Source of the DNA: Mariniradius saccharolyticus AK6
GTDB taxonomy: Bacteria; Bacteroidota; Bacteroidia; Cytophagales; Cyclobacteriaceae
Direction of reading: 5' to 3'
NCBI RefSeq assembly: GCF_000330725.2
Contig: NZ_AMZY02000013.1
Span: 248,001-312,000 of the forward strand
DNA: 64,000 bases
Under the pieces are notes generated by a model. The model saw nothing but the letters and a program-made list of their open reading frames with translations. It was not told the DNA's origin and did not search any database. Below are positions 37,460 through 45,948 of this stretch, piece after piece. Made by a program: the position numbers and the translations under genes. Numbering within the stretch: the stretch's first letter is position 1; each line of letters opens with the position of its first letter.

Positions 37460-38455
37460 GGTGTGTTACAGTAAGAAAATCATGGGAAGCTTTATGACGG
37501 GAAAGGACTCTTTTTTCCCAAGCCCAATTCCTTCTACTCTTAAAGGGAGGGTCAGGTTTTATTCCGACGGCCCATGGAAAATCCTAAGTACCCCGCCGAA
37601 ACACAAGCAATAAAACAAAAAAATAACTGTTCGGGCGTTTCGGAGATCTTTGCGAAAGTCCAATATGCTTTATCGAGGAAAAAAGACTCTCCATTGAGTC
37701 TTGGAGAAGGAATTACGAGTGTTCAACATGTTTTTTCCAAAATGATCCGTGAGGACACAGGCCACGGCGGACATAGACCATGGGAATACCGATTGACACA
37801 GGTTTCGAAGTGTGTTGGGACATTGTATGCACAGTCTCCGACAGGAGTTGGACAGGAGTTGGACTGGAGAAGTATCCCCTCACCATCGGGTCATGGTAGG
37901 GTCATTCCTAGCTTATCATCAGGACATCATCTACTTTGATACGAGGATACTTTGGCTTTGGTACAGGGGTCAGTAGCCCGTCGCAGTTGGCAGTAGCAGA
38001 GATCAGGGAGCAGTCTCAGTGCAGGGGCAGTAATCACGTTCAACCTAGTGTCTTGGTCCCTTTATGGCAATAAAACTCCTTTCGTGTTCTTTTCAACTTC
38101 CCGTTCATTGCGAGAGCGGCTTTTTTCGCGCTCTTCGCACCTTCTTTTTTCACGAGCGGCTAGTCCAATGCCCCCTGATCTTTGCACGCTCTGTGTCTTT
38201 GCTTGAAACGAATTACATGCCAAGTCACGAAGAAAAAAACGGAGGCAATATGCTCTGGAATATTCAAATGGTCTATGGCGACACAGACCATGGTGGAGAA
38301 CGCAGACAAAAACGACTCTGGCCAAGATGGCGACAGATAATGTGATTGTTTTTTGGCAAGCAACCCCGCAGGTCGACTAGACGATAGACCTTGAAATTAA
38401 GCACTCGCCCTGCCATTCCTGATGCAGATTGCAAGGAGCGTGGTGACTATCACGA
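37460..38455. repeat. 996-bp gap with decayed repeats
   Basis: A degraded REP-F (about 37530-37557), several gacacagaccatgg strings (37751-37780 and 38279-38292) and REP-G relatives (38100-38210). No credible gene on either strand. Confidence 0.6.
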
Positions 38456-39883
38456 TTATTTCTTTGCGTCATTTTTGACAATACCAGGCGGTTCCCAAGA
38501 CCCATCCAAAGCCGATGGTTCTGGGCCATATACTCTCAACACCAGGTAAAATGGTTCATCGGGTGCTGGCAACCAATTCGATTTTTCATCTTCATTGGAA
38601 GGTTTTTCATGTTGGATGTATACCGTAAATCCACCATCCACATCGTATTTTAATCCATCTGTTGTTGAGTTTATCAAATACCGGTTGATTTCATTCTCAA
38701 TCATATATCCCCCAACCCCGTCAGCACGTTTATTGTACAGGGTGATGGACCAAAAATATTTGGCTGGAGGGATTTCATCTTTGGTAAACTTAATCTTGTA
38801 CCGGTGCTTGCTTCCATCCAACACTTCATCATCCAAATCTACATAGGCAACCGGGTAAAAAGCTTCCACCTTATCGTTGCCATAAATGCCCACCATCACT
38901 GCGGCTGCTCTGAGAAGCCAATCCTCCTTGTAAAACTCTCGTGTGCCAAAAGCATTGAGCATATTCCAGCCATTCACCCGCTCTGCAATGTTTTCGGCCT
39001 TGTTTTTAATTTCCATTTGAGCCTCCTTGATACCTTCATTGATGGCATTCAAAACGTCCGGGGAATAGCTCGCGGAATCAAAACTTCCACCAGACACAAT
39101 ACCAATTTTCTCGAACTTCTTCAGTGCTGCCGTATCTTGTGGGTGAAAAGGCTCACTCATAGACAGGTAAAAATTGGTGTATTTTATGAATCGGGCGTCT
39201 CCAAATTCTTCGGGATTCAGAGGAATCCAATTGAGTTTTGGAGCTGATTTAGGATTTTCACCAATAAATTCACTCAAAGGCTGTAGTTTGTATTTTTTCT
39301 GAACAGCAAGGACATTGGGCAGGTCAGCTTTTCCTTTTAGCTGGGTTCTTCCCACAATGGTCACAAATTGACTTTCGCTGCGAAAAACCTTTTTGAACTT
39401 TTGTTCTGGTATCTCACCTTCATACCCTGGACCCACAAAAAGATAATCTCCCGCTTCGGTTCCCGTGCTGCGGGTTCCGATGAAAGCAAAATTATGGGTA
39501 AACAGATCTATACATTGAAAAACATAGTACCGGTCATTTATCTCTGGGACAGACAACACCATAGGTTCCGCCCTTAAATCCAAGCCAAATGCAGAATACG
39601 GTGTGTCTCCATTCATAGACACCACATCTTTTCTGGTATGGTCAGCAGGTACGGTATCATTCGTGATCTTATTCAAAGGACCCCGGTATCCCGGGCTTCC
39701 AGGCATAGTGGTAAAATATTGGGCCTGATAGCCCATTAGGAGCGGATAAGAAAAGATATAGGCCTCTTTGGCTATATTTTTTGCTTCGTCTGGGTCAGAT
39801 GTAATCTGAGAATGTTTTTTTGAGCTGCAAGAGAAAATCAGTAAATGCAAACATGCTGCGAGTAAATAAAAAAGAGGTTTCAT
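38456..39883 (-). CDS. DUF1254/DUF1214 lipoprotein (copy 2)
   Basis: The 475-residue protein has a lipoprotein signal (LLIFSCSSKKH) and the DUF1254 then DUF1214 pair: KEAYIFSYPLLMGYQAQYF, then VVSMNGDTPYSAFGLDLRAEP, and near the end NWLPAPDEPFYLVLRVYGPE. The family is widespread in environmental bacteria and its activity is unknown. It is 13 bp downstream of a paralogue of nearly the same length, so the two form one operon and arose by tandem duplication. Confidence 0.9.
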   Translation of the reverse strand: MKPLFYLLAACLHLLIFSCSSKKHSQITSDPDEAKNIAKEAYIFSYPLLMGYQAQYFTTMPGSPGYRGPLNKITNDTVPADHTRKDVVSMNGDTPYSAFGLDLRAEPMVLSVPEINDRYYVFQCIDLFTHNFAFIGTRSTGTEAGDYLFVGPGYEGEIPEQKFKKVFRSESQFVTIVGRTQLKGKADLPNVLAVQKKYKLQPLSEFIGENPKSAPKLNWIPLNPEEFGDARFIKYTNFYLSMSEPFHPQDTAALKKFEKIGIVSGGSFDSASYSPDVLNAINEGIKEAQMEIKNKAENIAERVNGWNMLNAFGTREFYKEDWLLRAAAVMVGIYGNDKVEAFYPVAYVDLDDEVLDGSKHRYKIKFTKDEIPPAKYFWSITLYNKRADGVGGYMIENEINRYLINSTTDGLKYDVDGGFTVYIQHEKPSNEDEKSNWLPAPDEPFYLVLRVYGPEPSALDGSWEPPGIVKNDAKK

Positions 39884-39896
39884 ATCTGGTTAATTT

Positions 39897-41321
39897 TTAG
39901 TTGGATTTAATCATAGGAGGATTTTTCCAGGCTCCTTTCAATACGGATTCCTCAGGTCCATAAAGTCTCATTACACAATAGAATGGTCCGTCGGGCGCCG
40001 GAAGCCAATTAGGCTCCAAATTTTTTCCCGGTGATTCTTTTTGAATAAAAATGGTAATGGAACCGTCTCGGTTTTTCACCAAATCACTCATTGACGTGGA
40101 GTTTACCAAGTATTTGTCCAGTTTGTTGTCAACCAACAGTTGGGTCTTACCATCGTACATAGTAAGAGACCAAAACGCCCTGACAGGTGGCATCTGTCCA
40201 GAGTCAAAAGTAAGGGTGTACTTATTCTTTGAGGCATCAAGTGGCTGTCCCTCGCCATCGGTTAAATACATGGGGTATGCAGCCTCTCCTGCAGAGTTGC
40301 CGTAAATTCCCAAATAAGCCCCTACGGCTCTAATTAAATGGGCATTGTCGAAACCGTAGTTTTTTTTCGCGCTTTGTTCCAAAAAATCCCTGGTCCCAAA
40401 AATTTTGGTGCTTCCCAATGGGTCTGTGGAATTCGCTTTGATAAATGCTTCCATCTCAGCAAAGCCCTCTTTTACTCCCTCTTTGATGGCCTGTTGGGTC
40501 TCCGCATCGAATCGGCTAATATCAAATCCCTCTTTTGTTCCTATTCCCAATTTTTTAAATCTTTCCAATACGGGAATTTCTTTTTCAATAGGATTGACAA
40601 ATTTCAACACTGCGTCGAGGTATTTAAAAGACTCCTCGGTGTATTGGGAACCTTCAGTCCAATTGGGAAATTCGCCAATGGCTTCTTTTGTTGTTGGTGC
40701 CTCACCGTTATATTCACTTAGCGTTTGAACCTTATATACACTTTGTGGCTTAGCTACATTTTCCAAATCATCCGAGTTGAAAAGCTGGGTTCGCACAATC
40801 GTAAAGAACAAGTCAGTTTCACTGCGAACTACCTTGGTAATACCTTCCGGAACTTTGCCATTCCAGCCTTCCAATGCAATCAAATAGTTTCCTGCTAGGT
40901 TACCGGTAGTTAAAGAACCGATGTAGAAAAAATTGTGGGTAAACATATCTATCAATTGGAAACTGTAATAGCGGGCAGAATCTATCGCCGGTACTGAAAA
41001 CACAACCGGTTCCTGCCTGATATCACTCCAAAACATGCAATAAGGGGTATCTGAATTAGGAGTTACAATTGCTTTGTCTTCGGGCGTGAAAAGGCGTGCA
41101 TCACATGACTTTTGGTTGAATTCTCCCTTATAGTCGCCAGAGTTTTCATCTATGGCATTTGCATAAAGGGTTTTATAATTCATCACCAACGGAAACCCGA
41201 ATAGGAAGGCCTCCTTGGCAATCTCTTTTGCTTCCTCTGGTTTTAGACTCGGCGAGTTTTGCTGACATCCATTTGCCAGTATAAAAAAAGCCAACCCTAC
41301 AAAAAAAATCTTCGATTTCAT
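39897..41321 (-). CDS. DUF1254/DUF1214 lipoprotein (copy 1)
   Basis: The 474-residue protein has a lipoprotein signal (LANGCQQNS) and the same architecture as its neighbour: KEAFLFGFPLVMNYKTLYAN, IVTPNSDTPYCMFWSDIR, and NWLPAPDGPFYCVMRLYGPEE. The two copies differ widely outside the conserved core, so the duplication is old. An 18-bp perfect palindrome lies 58-75 bp upstream of the start codon and may be the operator of the pair. Confidence 0.9.
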   Translation of the reverse strand: MKSKIFFVGLAFFILANGCQQNSPSLKPEEAKEIAKEAFLFGFPLVMNYKTLYANAIDENSGDYKGEFNQKSCDARLFTPEDKAIVTPNSDTPYCMFWSDIRQEPVVFSVPAIDSARYYSFQLIDMFTHNFFYIGSLTTGNLAGNYLIALEGWNGKVPEGITKVVRSETDLFFTIVRTQLFNSDDLENVAKPQSVYKVQTLSEYNGEAPTTKEAIGEFPNWTEGSQYTEESFKYLDAVLKFVNPIEKEIPVLERFKKLGIGTKEGFDISRFDAETQQAIKEGVKEGFAEMEAFIKANSTDPLGSTKIFGTRDFLEQSAKKNYGFDNAHLIRAVGAYLGIYGNSAGEAAYPMYLTDGEGQPLDASKNKYTLTFDSGQMPPVRAFWSLTMYDGKTQLLVDNKLDKYLVNSTSMSDLVKNRDGSITIFIQKESPGKNLEPNWLPAPDGPFYCVMRLYGPEESVLKGAWKNPPMIKSN

Positions 41322-41378
41322 GGTATAGTGCCTTTAAGTTCTTGAATGTGTATTGTTTCGCGCCATATCGTATCTTTT

Positions 41379-41396
41379 CGTATTTAGCTAAATACG
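41379..41396. promoter_or_regulatory. 18-bp perfect palindrome upstream of the DUF1254 pair
   Basis: CGTATTTAGCTAAATACG is perfectly self-complementary, 58 bp before the ATG of the first DUF1254 gene. The half site CGTAT recurs at 41369-41373. A dimeric repressor site is likely, although no regulator gene is adjacent. Confidence 0.5.
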
Positions 41397-43829
41397 GGTT
41401 TCAAAGCCTATGCCTGCGGGGCACCAATCACCAAGCCTGCATCCGGCCCGCGGAGTTCGTCTCAGTGCTGACCCACCTTTGGCCGTTGTCCCATTGGCAC
41501 CCTGAACGATCAATATAGCTCAAAAAGTTGGCCATTCCAACAGCTGTAAGCCTTCAGGCACGTATGGGATCCCAATTCTCGAGTCAGGCTGCCCCGAAGC
41601 CAAGCACGTAGTGCCGATATCGGCATTGGCTGCCCCAAGAGTCCTTTGGAAATGTTTTTGTGGAAGATTTTGGCGGGGGCCCGGATCAAGGCTAGGGGTA
41701 AGCATCCCCTGTACGGACGCATCCGCCCGAGCCCATTGCGAAGGGGATTACAAATGGCATGTTTAATCTCCTCGCGGCGGGCGGTGCGAAATCTCAGTGT
41801 CCGCAGCCTGAACCCATTTGTAATTGCTTTTCTGTGAATGTCAAATAAAAAACTCGGGGTGCAAGCTAGCCAATGGAATATCCCAAGCCCCTCTCCGATA
41901 AACAAGGAATAACACAGGAAAATTTTTCGGGAAAGGCTTATATTGTTTTGTGATCCTGCCGATTCGCGAAGGGCTACACCCTTCGCTGTGGGATGGCGCC
42001 CCTTTGGGGCTCTTTAATGCTGATTTGTATAAAGCACTTGGTTCGGTAGTGCGGGTGACAAAGCAGAGCCTTCCCATAACCCGTAACTTAAACTAGCAAC
42101 AATGCTTAAATTTGTCATTCCGAGGTACGAGGAATCTTTTTTTTTACCCTGCTATCCTGCGTTTCCGAACGGCTGGACACCTATTGAACGATTATTATCT
42201 GTTCAATAGTCTGATTTTGCGAAGGCCTTTCCTTGTCATTCCGAGGCACGAGGAATCTTTTTCTTTTTTTGTTTACCCCGCTATCCTACGTTTCCGAACC
42301 CAGGATCCCCATTGTTTTGTGATCCTGCCAATTCGCGAAGGGCTACACCCTTCGCTGTTGGATGGCGCCCCTTTGGGGCTCATGGACCTTATTCTGATCA
42401 AATATTCCTTCGGTTTCGGCATTCTCCCTCTCCTCAAGGAGAGGGTCGGGGAGAGGTGGTCAATTCCTCAAACCTCACAAGCTACCTCAATCGATCGCGG
42501 GGAGGAATGAAAGTCCGCCGGGCCGGCACGGGCCTTGTGCGATAGCCTAGGATTGGACTTTCTTGTCTCCCGATAAATATCGGGATTGGTTACTTCCTGC
42601 CTGTCGGCAGACAGGTTTTATCAAGAAAAAAAGTAACAAGAGAATGAGTGAATGGTAATCCCGTCCAGCTTGGCAATTGGGTAATGGTGTTGAGGGATAG
42701 AAGGGCGGGATTGCAAATCCCTCCCAGGGGGTGACAAAGCAGAGCCTTCCCATAACCCGTAACTTAAACTAGCAACAATGCTTAAATTTGTCATTCCGAG
42801 GTACGAGGAATCTTTTTTTTACCCTGCTATCCTGCCTTTCCGAACGCAGGATGTTCGTGTTGCAAATGGTCTGTGAGGATGATTGGTCAACAACATAGCA
42901 CACATAGCGACATAGCTTTTGACCCGCGACCAACTATGTGTGCTCTGTGAACTATATGGTGAAATAAGCATTGAGTCGCACGAATGCACCTGCTGCCTGC
43001 CACTGACCTCTGCCTACTTGATTTCATCTCATCTCGGTTTTTGGTGAAAACCCAAATTGATTCTTGAATTTCCCGCCCCCAAAAACCAAAAAATCGCCGA
43101 TTCCTGTTTCCCCGGGTTTCGGTGCACAAGGCAACTTGTAGGTAGAAGGAGAGGAGAAGCACCTCACCCGGGGCTATTCAATGTTCCACCCACTTCGGGG
43201 TGGATTCTCCCGATGGAATCACCATGGTCTGGGTCATCACAGACCATTCCATCCTGCTATCCTGCGTTTCCAAATACAGGACCCCAATTGTGCAATGATT
43301 ATCCGTTCAATCCTTTGATTTTGCGAAGGCTTTTCTTTGTCATTCCGAGGCACGAGGAATCTAATCTGGCCTGGATGATGGACCCCTCTGCCGATAGCTA
43401 TCGGCACTAGGGTGACAAACAAGGGCCATTCCCAAAACTTAAGCTTCACGGAGAAGTGACGCGCTCAGTCATCATTGTGAATTCCCATTCCCCATTCCCC
43501 ATTCCCCAATCCCTTTTCCCCATTCCCCAATCCCTTTTCCCCATTCCCCATTCTCCATTCCCCCTGGCCACCCATTCATCATTCATCATTCATCATTCAA
43601 AATTCTACATTCCCCAACCTTCAAACCTCCCCCCCCAATCCCCAATCTCTCATTCTCCATTCCCCCTGGGCAGAGCCCTCATCCCAAATTGCTCATTCAT
43701 CATTATGAATTCATAATTCACCCTTCCCCGAATCAATCCGTTTAAAAACGAACAGAACGCATATTCATTTTCGTTTTTCCGCCCCTCCGCCCAATTTGGA
43801 GCCATGTTTCACTTAAAACACCTACAATT
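41397..43829. repeat. 2.4-kb gene-free repeat island
   Basis: 41397-41850 is GC-rich unique-looking sequence without a gene. Then REP-A (41967-42011), REP-B (42113-42136), REP-B (42234-42257), REP-A (42336-42380), REP-F (42424-42457), REP-H (42487-42530), a REP-D copy with nested palindromes (about 42555-42632), REP-B (42789-42812), REP-C (about 42889-42970), REP-B (43338-43361), the palindrome TGCCGATAGCTATCGGCA (43389-43406), and a pyrimidine-rich minisatellite (43470-43720) of ccattcccc-like units. This is the longest stretch in the window without a gene. Confidence 0.85.
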
Positions 43830-44576
43830 ATGGCAAAACAGATGAGTGTATTTACCCTGAAGGGAAATATTGGAAGAATCAATTTCTTCGAGAACAAAGA
43901 TGGTTTCCAAGCCAGGGAAAAAGGCGGCGTTTCCAAAAACCGGATCATGACAGACCCCAAGTTCGCAAGGGTCAGGGAGAACATCGCGGAGTTTACGGCC
44001 AATGCCGAAGCGGTCAAACTGCTGCGGACCGCCATGCGTCCAGCGGTGCAGAAAATCACCGATACCAAGCTCCACGTCCGCTTGGTCAACAAGATGATGC
44101 AGGTCCTCAAATCCGATCCCATCAACAGGAGGGGAGAGCGGAAGGTCCAGGAAGGGGATTGGTCGATGTTGGCAGGAGTGGAGCTCAACAGCACCACGCC
44201 ATTGTCCCAAACCTTGAAGATCCACGTCGACCCGATCGACACCCCTACGGATTGGGGAGTGACCGTTCCGGCCTTCAGCCCAAGCGATGACATCATCCTC
44301 GCCCAAGGCGCCACCCACCTCCGCTTCTTTCTTGCGGGCGTGTCCCTTGACTTTGAAGCCGGTATCACCACCTTGGTCACGAGTCCATCTGCCGAGATTC
44401 CTGTTGAACTTGCCGCAGGGCCCGTCAACCTGAGCATCCTCAAGTCCCAGGTTCCGCATTCCCACAAGGTCTTGGTGTTTGGAGTAGAGTTCCTCCAAAT
44501 TGTCAATGGCGAGAACTACCCACTCCTCAACAGTTCCAACGGGGCGGGGGTGATACTCTTAACAGAAAGGAGCTAA
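43830..44576 (+). CDS. Uncharacterised protein at head of phage-lysis-like cassette
   Basis: I do not recognise a named family. The 248-residue, soluble protein starts MAKQMSVFTLKGNIGRINF. The first half is basic and helical (RENIAEFTANAEAVKLLRTA), and the second half is beta-rich and contains PTDWGVTVPAFSPSDDIILA. No signal peptide. It is followed after 3 bp by a DUF5675-like gene and two small membrane proteins, all on one strand, suggesting a cassette derived from a phage or phage-tail-like system. Confidence 0.75.
   Translation: MAKQMSVFTLKGNIGRINFFENKDGFQAREKGGVSKNRIMTDPKFARVRENIAEFTANAEAVKLLRTAMRPAVQKITDTKLHVRLVNKMMQVLKSDPINRRGERKVQEGDWSMLAGVELNSTTPLSQTLKIHVDPIDTPTDWGVTVPAFSPSDDIILAQGATHLRFFLAGVSLDFEAGITTLVTSPSAEIPVELAAGPVNLSILKSQVPHSHKVLVFGVEFLQIVNGENYPLLNSSNGAGVILLTERS
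44567..44572 (+). promoter_or_regulatory. Shine-Dalgarno sequence before the DUF5675-like gene
   Basis: AAGGAG lies 7 bp before ATG 44580. Such sites are rare in Bacteroidota, and this is the clearest one I noticed in the window, which fits a gene of foreign or phage origin. Confidence 0.6.
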
Positions 44577-44579
44577 GCC

Positions 44580-44987
44580 ATGAGACTCTTGTTGATCAGA
44601 AGACACGGCCGCCTAATCACAACCTCAGTGTTGTGCTGCGGCAATGTTACATGGGCCTCGATGTTGGCAATAGCGGAAGATAGGGAAGCGGTTCCTGTCG
44701 GGAACTATGAGCTCTTCTGGGACTACTCCGAAAAAGAGGGTTGGCATTTCCGCCTTGTGCAAATAGGCGGTACCGCCGTTGCAAGGATTCTTCCCTTTCG
44801 GCTTGGGAAACTGCCAAAGTGCGCATTCTTACCGGTGATGGGCTTCAAGAATGCGGCCGAAACGCCCAACCTGGCCTTTCAGCGCCTCATGGACCGGATG
44901 GAGCCTTACCCCGGGGAAGACTGGAAAGTGGAGATCATGGACCTTCCACCAAAGACAAGGCGGCAGCCATGCAAACTGGCCAGTTGA
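44580..44987 (+). CDS. DUF5675-like protein
   Basis: The 135-residue protein resembles the DUF5675 family found in phage and phage-remnant lysis regions: AVPVGNYELFWDYSEKEGWH followed by FRLVQIGGTAVARILPF, then KCAFLPVMGF and AFQRLMDRMEPY. The usual histidine/glycine of the family's IHPGN motif is replaced here by LPFRLGKL, so it may be divergent or inactive. It has a Shine-Dalgarno site and overlaps the next gene by 19 bp. Confidence 0.6.
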   Translation: MRLLLIRRHGRLITTSVLCCGNVTWASMLAIAEDREAVPVGNYELFWDYSEKEGWHFRLVQIGGTAVARILPFRLGKLPKCAFLPVMGFKNAAETPNLAFQRLMDRMEPYPGEDWKVEIMDLPPKTRRQPCKLAS

Positions 44988-45214
44988 CCCTAATCCTTGG
45001 AACTGTGGTGACCATCCTGCTATCGGTGATCGCCTACTTCCTCAAGCTCCTGGTGCAGGACATCCGCGACCTCAAGCGCGACCATATGGACCTGCGTGAG
45101 CTCTGCATTTGGCTCAAAGCCGAGCAGAGTAATCTGAGAATGTACCTGGAACAGGGGAGGCGCAAAGCCTCCCCACCGGTTCCGGGAAATCGTTTCACCG
45201 CAAAACCAAATTAG
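44969..45214 (+). CDS. Small membrane protein with coiled coil
   Basis: From ATG 44969 the frame gives 81 residues: one N-terminal membrane helix (LTLILGTVVTILLSVIAYFL), then a charged coiled coil (DIRDLKRDHMDLRELCIWLK) and a proline-rich end. A longer in-frame reading from 44741 runs through the DUF5675-like gene and is rejected. The layout resembles phage-encoded spanin- or XhlA-like accessory proteins, but no family is certain. Confidence 0.65.
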   Translation: MQTGQLTLILGTVVTILLSVIAYFLKLLVQDIRDLKRDHMDLRELCIWLKAEQSNLRMYLEQGRRKASPPVPGNRFTAKPN

Positions 45215-45216
45215 AA

Positions 45217-45432
45217 ATGAATCTCAATGAAGTAAAAGACAGGATTGCCAAACCCACCCCGCCCTTTTTCAGGCAACTGAGAACCATCGGGCTGGCATTG
45301 GCTGGCGTAGGTGCTGCCATCCTCGCAGCGCCGGTAAGCCTTCCGGCGGTGCTTGTCACTGCCGCGGGCTACCTGGTTACAGGAGGGGCAGTCCTCTCCG
45401 CAGTCAGCCAGGCGACGGTTAAAGACGAATAA
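45217..45432 (+). CDS. Holin-like small membrane protein
   Basis: The 71-residue protein starts MNLNEVKDRIAKPTPPFF and has two hydrophobic helices (LRTIGLALAGVGAAILAAPV and VLVTAAGYLVTGGAVLSAV) with a short charged tail. It lies 2 bp after the preceding stop codon. Size, topology and context suggest a holin-like role; the sequence alone does not prove it. A terminator follows. Confidence 0.65.
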   Translation: MNLNEVKDRIAKPTPPFFRQLRTIGLALAGVGAAILAAPVSLPAVLVTAAGYLVTGGAVLSAVSQATVKDE

Positions 45433-45444
45433 GCCACCAAACCA

Positions 45445-45476
45445 AAAAGCCGGCAAGGTTTCCTTGTCGGCTTTTT
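45445..45476 (+). terminator. Terminator of the phage-lysis-like cassette
   Basis: AAAAGCCGGCAAGG and CCTTGTCGGCTTTTT pair (one G-T pair) around TTT and end in a T run. Confidence 0.88.
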
Positions 45477-45948
45477 CCATTTCCCATGTTGTTCAATGCC
45501 TGCGCATTTCGATGTTCAAACACTATCTCCGATTGCAAAGGCCTTCCTTTGTCATTCCGAGTTTTTAGAATTTGGGATTTACAGATTGGGAATGACGATG
45601 GGACCCTAACCCCCAACGGGGATTGAACCTTGAGTAGCCCCATGTTGCTCCCGATAATTATCGTGGACCGGGGATTCGAAGCAGTTTGGCCATAAGCCAC
45701 AACCCTGAAGGGGTTGAACATTGTCGATCTGAAACCAATTTTGTTATTGGTAGGCACGAGGAATCTATCCCTTTCCTTTTTTTGCCACGTTTTCCTGTAT
45801 TTCCGGACGCAGGTTTTCAGGGCGCAATCCATGATTAGGAGGAAAGGCGTAGATTTTTAGAAAATAGCTGAAGTAGCCAATTTCAAATTGGTAAGGCTAG
45901 GAGGGTTGGATTACAAATCCCACCCAGCCTGGGAGATGAATGGTGAAA
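45477..45948. repeat. 472-bp gap with decayed REP-B
   Basis: Carries a REP-B relative with the right half replaced by gagtttttagaattt (near 45552-45575), a second fragment (45751-45765), and a tttcaaattggtaagg ... ttacaaatcccacccagcc stretch (45885-45930) seen also near 42710 and 55100. No gene. Confidence 0.65.

Noticed and set aside
41510..41905. 131-codon minus-strand frame in GC-rich segment
   Set aside because: Unusual composition, several overlapping frames on both strands, no recognisable domain; more likely non-coding.
43470..43720. Possible CRISPR array
   Set aside because: Units are short, imperfect and contiguous, with no regular unique spacers and no cas genes nearby; it is a minisatellite.
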